A stretch of DNA of 64,000 nt from Pararhizobium sp. (lineage in GTDB: Bacteria > Pseudomonadota > Alphaproteobacteria > Rhizobiales > Rhizobiaceae): positions 4,358,501-4,422,500 of the forward strand of contig CP051237.1 in assembly GCA_017794825.1 (NCBI GenBank). Reading direction: 5' to 3'. The position numbers were made by a program, and so were the translations under genes. Every line of letters begins with the position of its first letter. Position 1 is the first letter of the stretch. The notes beneath the pieces were generated by a model that saw only the letters and a program-made list of their open reading frames with translations, was not told where the DNA came from and did no database searches. Shown in pieces: positions 58,304-64,000 of this stretch.

Positions 58304-59344
58304 ATGAAAATCTTGACCGCTGCACTCATGGGTGCAGTTTTTGCCGTGTCGGCTGCGGGCAGCGCGCTGGCGGAAGGCAAGACCATCGGCGTGTCCTGGT
58401 CGAACTTCCAGGAAGAACGCTGGAAGACCGACGAAGCCGCCATGAAAGGCGCGATCGAAGCAGCCGGCGACACCTATATTTCGGCGGACGCGCAATCGTC
58501 GGCCGCAAAGCAGTTGACGGACGTCGAGGCGCTGATCGCCCAGGGCGCAGACGCCCTGATCATTCTCGCGCAGGATGCAAGCGCCATAGGTCCGGCGGTC
58601 GAAAAGGCCGCAGCCGAAGGCATTCCGGTTGTCGGCTACGACCGTCTCATCGAAAACCCGGAAGCGTTCTACATCACCTTCGACAACAAGGAAGTCGGAC
58701 GCATGCAGGCGCGGGCTGTCTTCGACGCGCAGCCGGAAGGCAACTACGCCTTCATCAAGGGATCCTCCGCCGATCCGAACGCCGATTTCCTGTTCTCCGG
58801 ACAGATGGAAGTTCTCAAGGAAGCGATGGATTCCGGCAAGGTCAAGAATGTCGGCGAAGCCTACACCGACGGCTGGAAGCCTGAAAACGCGCAGAAGAAC
58901 ATGGAGCAGATCCTGACCGCCAACGGCAACAATGTCGATGCGGTCGTCGCCTCCAACGACGGCACCGCGGGCGGTGTGGTCGCAGCGCTGGCGGCGCAGG
59001 GCATGGACGGCTCGGTGCCGGTCTCCGGTCAGGACGGCGACCACGCCGCTCTCAACCGCGTCGCGCTCGGAACGCAGACTGTGTCTGTCTGGAAGGACGC
59101 CCGCGAACTCGGCAAGAACGCCGCTGCGATCGCTTCCATGCTCGCAGACGGCAAGGCGATGTCGGACATTCCGGAATCCCAGAGCTGGTCCGGCGGTCCG
59201 AATGGCGTGGAAATGACTGCGGTCTTCCTCGCTCCGGTCCCGATCACCAAGGACAATCTCGATGTCGTCATCGACGCCGGATGGGTCGCCAAGGACGTCG
59301 TCTGCCAGGGCGTGAAAGCCGGCTCCGTCGACGCCTGCAACTAA
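58304..59344 (+). CDS. xylF: D-xylose ABC transporter binding protein
   Basis: 346 residues, signal peptide (A-A-L-M-G-A-V-F-A-V-S-A-A-G-S-A-L-A, cleavage about 23). The mature protein starts with K-T-I-G-V-S-W-S-N-F-Q-E-E-R-W-K-T-D, the XylF sugar loop, and contains A-Q-G-A-D-A-L-I-I-L-A-Q-D and V-A-S-N-D-G-T-A-G-G-V. ATG at 58304 after GGGAGG. First gene of the xylose operon; strong family match. Confidence 0.92.
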   Translation: MKILTAALMGAVFAVSAAGSALAEGKTIGVSWSNFQEERWKTDEAAMKGAIEAAGDTYISADAQSSAAKQLTDVEALIAQGADALIILAQDASAIGPAVEKAAAEGIPVVGYDRLIENPEAFYITFDNKEVGRMQARAVFDAQPEGNYAFIKGSSADPNADFLFSGQMEVLKEAMDSGKVKNVGEAYTDGWKPENAQKNMEQILTANGNNVDAVVASNDGTAGGVVAALAAQGMDGSVPVSGQDGDHAALNRVALGTQTVSVWKDARELGKNAAAIASMLADGKAMSDIPESQSWSGGPNGVEMTAVFLAPVPITKDNLDVVIDAGWVAKDVVCQGVKAGSVDACN

Positions 59345-59370
59345 AAAAGTTCCCCCTTGCGGGAAGGATG

Positions 59371-59396
59371 CGCCGCGACCCCAACCGGTCGCGGCG
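59371..59396 (+). terminator. Intra-operon stem-loop after xylF
   Basis: CGCCGCGACC (59371-59380) and GGTCGCGGCG (59387-59396), perfect 10-bp stem with loop CCAACC, followed by TTTCTG. Between xylF and xylH; likely lowers readthrough and protects the xylF message. Confidence 0.7.
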
Positions 59397-59447
59397 TTTC
59401 TGTAAGGCGCGCTTTATAGTAGGATAGTCAGTCGGGAGGGACCGGCC

Positions 59448-60767
59448 ATGTCAAACAGTACTCAAACGCAGGCTTCTTCAGGCGACGGGCCGCGCGCAGC
59501 CGATTTGTCTCCGATTGGTCGCTTCTTCAAGGCGACCGAGCTCGACACCCGCATGCTTGGCATGATCGGCGCCTTGCTGCTGATCTGGATCCTGTTCGAC
59601 ATCTTTTCCGGCGGGCTGTTCCTCACCCCCCGAAACCTGTGGAATCTTTCGGTGCAGACGGCTTCGGTCGCGGTTATGGCGACCGGCATGGTGCTGGTGA
59701 TCGTCACCCGCAATATCGACCTGTCCGTCGGCTCCGTTCTCGGTTTCGTGGGCATGATCATGGCCGTGACGCAGGCCGAAATCCTGCCGCAATATATCGG
59801 CTTCGACAATCCTTTCACCTGGTTGATCGCCGTTCTGGTCGGCGTCGTCATCGGCGGGCTCATCGGCGCGCTGCACGGCTACGTGATCGCCTATCTCGGC
59901 GTTCCCGCCTTTATCGTGACCCTCGGCGGTCTCCTCGTCTGGCGCGGCGCAGCCTGGTGGGTGACATCCGGACGCACCGTCGCGCCGATGGATTCGACGT
60001 TTCGGCTGATCGGCGGCGGTCCGGCCGGCTCCATCGGGGCGATGGCGAGTTGGATTGTCGGCCTTGTCGCCTGCGCCGCCATCATCGCGCTCATCGCCAG
60101 CGCACGACGCCAGCGGCAACGCTTCCAGTTTCCGCTTCGCCCGCTATGGGCCGAAGGATTTCTCGCCGGCGTCGGATGCCTGATCGTGCTTGGCGCCGTC
60201 TTGGTCGTCAACAGCTACTACTGGCCGGTCGGCATCGTCCGGCGCTACATAAGCGACAACAATCTCGACATCGAGGCCTCGGAACTGTTCATCGCGCACG
60301 GCCTCGCCATTCCGGTGCTGATCGCTATCGCCGTCGGCATCGTCATGACCTTCATCGCCACGCGGACGCGCTTCGGACGCTACGTCTTTGCGCTCGGCGG
60401 AAACCCGGAAGCGGCCGATCTCGCGGGCATCAACACGCGCTGGGTCACGATGAAGATCTTCATCATCATGGGCGTTCTTTGCGCCATTGCCGCGGCGATC
60501 TCGACGGCGCGCCTCAATGCGGCGACCAATGCGCAAGGCACCCTGGACGAACTCCTGACGATTGCCGCGGCCGTCATTGGCGGAACGTCGCTCGCCGGCG
60601 GCGTCGGCACGATCGCAGGCGCGATGATCGGGGCCGTTGTCATGCAGTCGCTGCAGTCGGGCATGGTGCTGATGGGGCTCGATACGCCGCTGCAGAACAT
60701 CGTTGTCGGCATTGTTCTCGTGATCGCGGTCTGGCTCGATTCGCTCTACCGCAAGACGCGTCACTGA
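59448..60767 (+). CDS. xylH: D-xylose ABC transporter permease
   Basis: 439 residues, about ten helices, RbsC/XylH family: M-V-L-V-I-V-T-R-N-I-D-L-S-V-G-S-V-L-G-F-V-G, F-I-V-T-L-G-G-L-L-V-W-R-G, G-I-N-T-R-W-V-T and G-G-T-S-L-A-G-G-V-G-T. Extra 60-residue insert typical of XylH. SD GGGAGGGA ahead of the ATG at 59448. It is 103 bases after xylF because of the hairpin. Confidence 0.92.
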   Translation: MSNSTQTQASSGDGPRAADLSPIGRFFKATELDTRMLGMIGALLLIWILFDIFSGGLFLTPRNLWNLSVQTASVAVMATGMVLVIVTRNIDLSVGSVLGFVGMIMAVTQAEILPQYIGFDNPFTWLIAVLVGVVIGGLIGALHGYVIAYLGVPAFIVTLGGLLVWRGAAWWVTSGRTVAPMDSTFRLIGGGPAGSIGAMASWIVGLVACAAIIALIASARRQRQRFQFPLRPLWAEGFLAGVGCLIVLGAVLVVNSYYWPVGIVRRYISDNNLDIEASELFIAHGLAIPVLIAIAVGIVMTFIATRTRFGRYVFALGGNPEAADLAGINTRWVTMKIFIIMGVLCAIAAAISTARLNAATNAQGTLDELLTIAAAVIGGTSLAGGVGTIAGAMIGAVVMQSLQSGMVLMGLDTPLQNIVVGIVLVIAVWLDSLYRKTRH

Positions 60768-60784
60768 TTTCGGGAGATCTGTTA

Positions 60785-61573
60785 ATGGATACGCAGACTG
60801 CAGCCACAGCCCTCGTCGAAATGAACAATGTCAGCATCTCCTTCGGCGGCATCCACGCCGTTGACGATGCGACCGTGAACCTCTTTCCGGGCGAGGTCGT
60901 GGGCCTGCTCGGCCACAACGGCGCCGGCAAATCGACCCTGATCAAGATTCTCTCTGGCGCCTATCAGCGCGACGGCGGCACGATCTCAATCGATGGCAAG
61001 CCCGCGACGATCAACAATCCGCGCGACGCCAAGGCTTACGGCATCGAGACGATCTATCAGACCCTTGCGCTCGCCGACAATGTCGACACGGCGGCCAATC
61101 TCTATCTCGGGCGGGAACTGATGACCGCCTGGGGCACGCTCGACGACGTCGCGATGGAGGCGAAGGCGCGCGAGGTCATGGGCAGGCTCAATCCGCGTTT
61201 CCAGCGTTTCAAGGAGCCGGTCAAGGCGCTGTCCGGCGGCCAGCGGCAGTCCGTGGCGATCGCCCGCGCGATCCTGTTCAACGCGCGCATCCTGATCATG
61301 GACGAGCCGACAGCCGCGCTCGGACCGGAGGAGACCGCGCAGGTCGCCGATCTGATCCTGCAGCTCAAGGCCGAAGGCATCGGCATTTTCCTGATCAGTC
61401 ACGACATTCACGACGTCTTTGACCTCGCCGACCGTGTCGCTGTCATGAAAAATGGCCAGTTTGTCGGTTACGCCAAAACCACGGACGTCACCAAGGACGA
61501 GGTGCTTGGCATGATCATCGCCGGTAAATGTCCGCCCGGCGCTCGGCCTGGTCCCGGCGCGCTTGCCGCCTGA
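60785..61573 (+). CDS. xylG: D-xylose ABC transporter ATPase, single-domain type
   Basis: 262 residues, so one nucleotide-binding domain instead of the two-domain, roughly 510-residue E. coli XylG. Walker A G-H-N-G-A-G-K-S-T near residue 42, signature A-L-S-G-G-Q-R-Q-S-V-A-I, Walker B I-L-I-M-D-E-P-T-A-A-L-G and switch H in I-S-H-D-I-H-D-V-F-D-L-A-D-R. This FrcA-like form is normal in rhizobia. Two copies presumably dimerise. The C-terminus is Pro/Gly-rich. Confidence 0.92.
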   Translation: MDTQTAATALVEMNNVSISFGGIHAVDDATVNLFPGEVVGLLGHNGAGKSTLIKILSGAYQRDGGTISIDGKPATINNPRDAKAYGIETIYQTLALADNVDTAANLYLGRELMTAWGTLDDVAMEAKAREVMGRLNPRFQRFKEPVKALSGGQRQSVAIARAILFNARILIMDEPTAALGPEETAQVADLILQLKAEGIGIFLISHDIHDVFDLADRVAVMKNGQFVGYAKTTDVTKDEVLGMIIAGKCPPGARPGPGALAA

Positions 61574-61606
61574 CGGCGACGCAACGCTTAATTGATTGGA
61601 GGAAGC

Positions 61607-63052
61607 ATGTATCTGGGGTTCGATCTGGGCACGTCTGGTGTCAAGGCGCTGCTGATTGGCGCGGATCAGTCGATTGCAGGATCGGCGACTGCTTCGCTGG
61701 AGGTCTCGCGACCGGCCTCGGGCTGGTCGGAGCAGGATCCCGCGCACTGGATCGAAGCCACGAAGAAGGCCGTGGCGGAGTTGCGGAACGTCCATCCGGA
61801 CGCCTTTTCCGCTGTCCGCGGCATCGGTCTTTCAGGCCAGATGCATGGCGCGACGCTGCTTGACGAAAGCGACAATGTTCTGCGCCCCTGCATCCTGTGG
61901 AACGATACGCGCAGCTACAGGGAAGCCGCAGAACTCGACGCCGATCCGCGCTTTCGCGAGATTTCAGGCAATATCGTTTTCCCAGGCTTCACCGCGCCGA
62001 AACTCGTGTGGGTCCGCAACAACGAGCCGGAGATATTCGGCAGGACCGCGAAGGTTCTTCTCCCCAAGGATTATCTGCGACTTTGGCTCACCGGCGAACA
62101 CGTCTCGGAAATGTCCGATGCGGCGGGTACGAGCTGGCTCGACGTCAGCGCGCGCAAATGGTCCGACGCGCTGCTCGAAGCCTCCTTCATGGACCGGGGC
62201 AAGATGCCGCGTCTCGTCGAAGGGTCCGATGCGAGCGGCGCGCTTCGCGCCGAACTCGCCTCCGAATGGGGCCTTGCGCATTCCGTCACCGTCGCCGGCG
62301 GCGCCGGAGACAATGCGGCGACCGCAATCGGCATGGGCATTCTCGAAGAGGGCTCCGCCTTCCTGTCGCTCGGCACCTCCGGCGTTGTGTTTGCCGCTAA
62401 CAGCGCCTATCGGCCCAACGCCGAAAGCGCGGTCCACACCTTCTGCCACGCTGTTCCGGCAAGCTGGCATCAGATGGGCGTCATCCTGTCCGCCACCGAT
62501 ACGCTGAACTGGTTTTCCGGAGTCACCGGCAAATCGGCCAGCGAGCTCACCAGCGAACTGGGCGGCGACCTGCGCGGTCCTGCCGCGATCTTCCTGCCCT
62601 ATCTCTCCGGCGAGCGCACGCCCTACAACGACGCGCATATCCGCGGCGCGCTGACCGGCATTTCGCATGGAACCGACCGGCCCGCCATTACCGCCGCGAT
62701 CCTGCAGGGCGTCGCCTTCGCCTTCCGCGACTGTATCGAGGCGCTCGCCGCGGCCGGCACCCGCATCGACAGGCTGATCGCCAGCGGCGGCGGTTCGCGA
62801 TCGGATTACTGGCTGAAGACGGTGGCGACGGTGCTCGACGTGCCGATCGACGTTCCTGCAGCCGGCGAAGTGGGCGCTGCGTTTGGCGCGGCGCGTCTCG
62901 GCATGCTCGCAGCCGAAGGCGCCGATCCTGCGGAGACCTGCGCCATGCCGGCCGTCGAACACACGATCGAACCTGAGCGCGCGCTTACGGACGCGTTCAG
63001 CGAAGCCTATCAGACCTATCGAAAAACCTACCCGGCATTGCGGAGTATATGA
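61607..63052 (+). CDS. xylB: Xylulokinase
   Basis: 481 residues of the FGGY family: F-D-L-G-T-S-G-V-K at the start binds phosphate, G-L-S-G-Q-M-H-G is the xylulokinase hallmark, and G-G-G-S-R-S-D-Y-W in the C-lobe. Phosphorylates D-xylulose to D-xylulose 5-phosphate, second step after XylA. ATG at 61607 follows GGAGGA. The stop overlaps or touches xylA. Confidence 0.94.
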   Translation: MYLGFDLGTSGVKALLIGADQSIAGSATASLEVSRPASGWSEQDPAHWIEATKKAVAELRNVHPDAFSAVRGIGLSGQMHGATLLDESDNVLRPCILWNDTRSYREAAELDADPRFREISGNIVFPGFTAPKLVWVRNNEPEIFGRTAKVLLPKDYLRLWLTGEHVSEMSDAAGTSWLDVSARKWSDALLEASFMDRGKMPRLVEGSDASGALRAELASEWGLAHSVTVAGGAGDNAATAIGMGILEEGSAFLSLGTSGVVFAANSAYRPNAESAVHTFCHAVPASWHQMGVILSATDTLNWFSGVTGKSASELTSELGGDLRGPAAIFLPYLSGERTPYNDAHIRGALTGISHGTDRPAITAAILQGVAFAFRDCIEALAAAGTRIDRLIASGGGSRSDYWLKTVATVLDVPIDVPAAGEVGAAFGAARLGMLAAEGADPAETCAMPAVEHTIEPERALTDAFSEAYQTYRKTYPALRSI

Positions 63053-63054
63053 AA

Positions 63055-64000
63055 ATGAGCACGCGCTATTTTGGAGACATCGAACCTGTTTCCTACGAAG
63101 GGGCAGACAGCACGAACCCGCTGGCGTTCCGCTACTACAATCCGGACGAGATCGTCATGGGCAAGCGCATGGAAGACCATCTGCGCTTCGCCGTCTGCTA
63201 CTGGCACAATTTCGTCTGGCCGGGCCTCGACCCTTTCGGCGGCCAGACCTTCGACCGGCCCTGGTTCGGAAACACGCTGGATCAGGCAAAGCAGAAGGCG
63301 GACGTCGCCTTCGACATGTTCACGCTGTTGCGTTCGCCCTTCTACTGTTTTCACGACGCGGATGTCCGCCCGGAAGGCGACAGTTTCGCGGAAAACACCA
63401 GCAATCTGAACGCGATTGCCGATTATTTCGAGGAAAAGCAGGCGGAGACCGGGGTCAAGCTCCTTTGGGGCACGGCCAACCTGTTTTCCCACCGGCGCTA
63501 TATGGCGGGCGCCGCCACAAACCCCGATCCGGATGTCTTCGCCTTTGCAGCGGCGACGGTGAAGACCTGCATCGACGTGACCCACAGGCTCGGAGGCGAG
63601 AATTACGTGCTTTGGGGCGGTCGCGAGGGATACGAGACCCTGCTCAACACCAATATCGGCCAGGAACTCGACCAGATGGGACGCTTCCTCAACATGGTTG
63701 TCGAGTACAAGCACAAGATCGGTTTCAAGGGCCAGATCCTCGTCGAGCCGAAGCCGCAGGAGCCGACCAAGCACCAGTATGATTTTGATGTGTCGACCGT
63801 CTACGGCTTCCTGAAGCGCTACGGCCTGGAAGGCGAGGTCAAGATGAACATCGAGCAGGGCCACGCGATCCTCGCCGGCCATTCCTTCGAGCATGAACTT
63901 GCGACCGCCGCTGCGCTCGGTCTGCTCGGATCGATCGACATGAACCGCAACGATTACCAGTCCGGCTGGGACACCGACCAGTTCCCGAACAACGTCCCGG
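63055..64000 (+). CDS. xylA: Xylose isomerase (3' truncated by window)
   Basis: Frame open to the window end, 315 residues visible of about 435-440. Opening M-S-T-R-Y-F-G-D-I-E, R-M-E-D-H-L-R-F-A-V-C-Y-W-H, C-F-H-D-A-D-V catalytic His, W-G-G-R-E-G-Y-E, and metal ligands in L-V-E-P-K-P-Q-E-P-T-K-H-Q-Y-D-F-D and N-I-E-Q-G-H-A-I-L-A-G-H. Converts D-xylose to D-xylulose. ATG at 63055 lies nine bases after GGAG; an ATG at 63049 overlapping the xylB stop would add two residues. Confidence 0.95.
   Translation, partial: MSTRYFGDIEPVSYEGADSTNPLAFRYYNPDEIVMGKRMEDHLRFAVCYWHNFVWPGLDPFGGQTFDRPWFGNTLDQAKQKADVAFDMFTLLRSPFYCFHDADVRPEGDSFAENTSNLNAIADYFEEKQAETGVKLLWGTANLFSHRRYMAGAATNPDPDVFAFAAATVKTCIDVTHRLGGENYVLWGGREGYETLLNTNIGQELDQMGRFLNMVVEYKHKIGFKGQILVEPKPQEPTKHQYDFDVSTVYGFLKRYGLEGEVKMNIEQGHAILAGHSFEHELATAAALGLLGSIDMNRNDYQSGWDTDQFPNNVP

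Noticed and set aside
1..64000. CRISPR arrays, tRNA, rRNA, prophage genes
   Set aside because: No regularly spaced repeats, no clover-leaf sequences noticed in the short intergenic gaps, and no phage structural genes. The Gp49-like toxin is a toxin-antitoxin member and not evidence of a prophage.

Overview
The window looks like chromosomal DNA of an alphaproteobacterium, most likely of the order Hyphomicrobiales (Rhizobiales), with GC around 60% by eye. The reasons are the fixHIS tail of a cbb3-oxidase maturation operon, a TauR/Xsc taurine region, MocR-, ROK- and FixJ-type regulators, and sugar and amino-acid ABC operons of rhizobial layout, including a single-domain XylG. No rRNA, tRNA, CRISPR or prophage was seen. 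Most genes are in tight operons joined by ATGA, GTGA or TTGA overlaps.

Layout. 1-2.9 kb: end of fixH, then fixI and fixS. 2.8-5.3 kb: a formamidase-like hydrolase, a stand-alone Lrp-type sensor domain and a ferredoxin reductase. 5.3-14.5 kb: an organosulfonate region with tauABC, xsc, tauR and a divergent dimethylglycine-dehydrogenase-like flavoprotein. Neither taurine aminotransferase nor TauXY is present, so how sulfoacetaldehyde is made is open. 14.5-18.8 kb: a 52-residue ORF, an orphan molybdenum hydroxylase large subunit, and a VOC/SRPBCC trio under a promoter carrying a TetR-type palindrome. 18.8-27.0 kb: an apparently uncharacterised catabolic cluster with an XRE-cupin regulator, a DadA-like oxidase, a TRAP transporter, an M81 peptidase, an alpha/beta-hydrolase and an ornithine-cyclodeaminase-family enzyme.

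27.0-39.2 kb: an apparently complete aerobic 2-aminobenzoate (anthranilate) CoA pathway. It holds the fused monooxygenase/reductase, an SDR, a MarR repressor, an enoyl-CoA hydratase, an acyl-CoA dehydrogenase, an aryl-CoA ligase, a five-gene branched-chain-type ABC importer and a Rid-family protein. A BenE-like benzoate transporter lies at 42.3 kb. Between them are two toxin-antitoxin pairs (HigBA-like and BrnTA) and a TetR/VOC/cupin locus. 43.5-50.3 kb: small membrane and DUF genes, then a six-gene block on the minus strand with a FixJ-like regulator, a lone receiver domain, a PAS histidine kinase and three alpha/beta-hydrolases.

50.4-53.8 kb is the most disturbed part. It holds a degenerate copy of the 3' end of a CRTAC1-like gene, AT-rich spacers, small lipoproteins and an L,D-transpeptidase. 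53.8-58.1 kb: the intact CRTAC1-like gene, a di-haem oxidoreductase and a ROK regulator, overlapping in one transcriptional direction. 58.3-64.0 kb: xylF-xylH-xylG-xylB-xylA (xylA cut by the window end), the D-xylose import and isomerase pathway, facing the ROK regulator across a shared control region.

A recurring feature is that each of the three ABC binding-protein genes (tauA, the liv-type gene and xylF) is followed by a strong stem-loop before the next gene of its operon. The catabolic clusters each carry their own regulator and transporter, which fits a heterotroph using many organic nitrogen, sulfonate, aromatic and sugar compounds.
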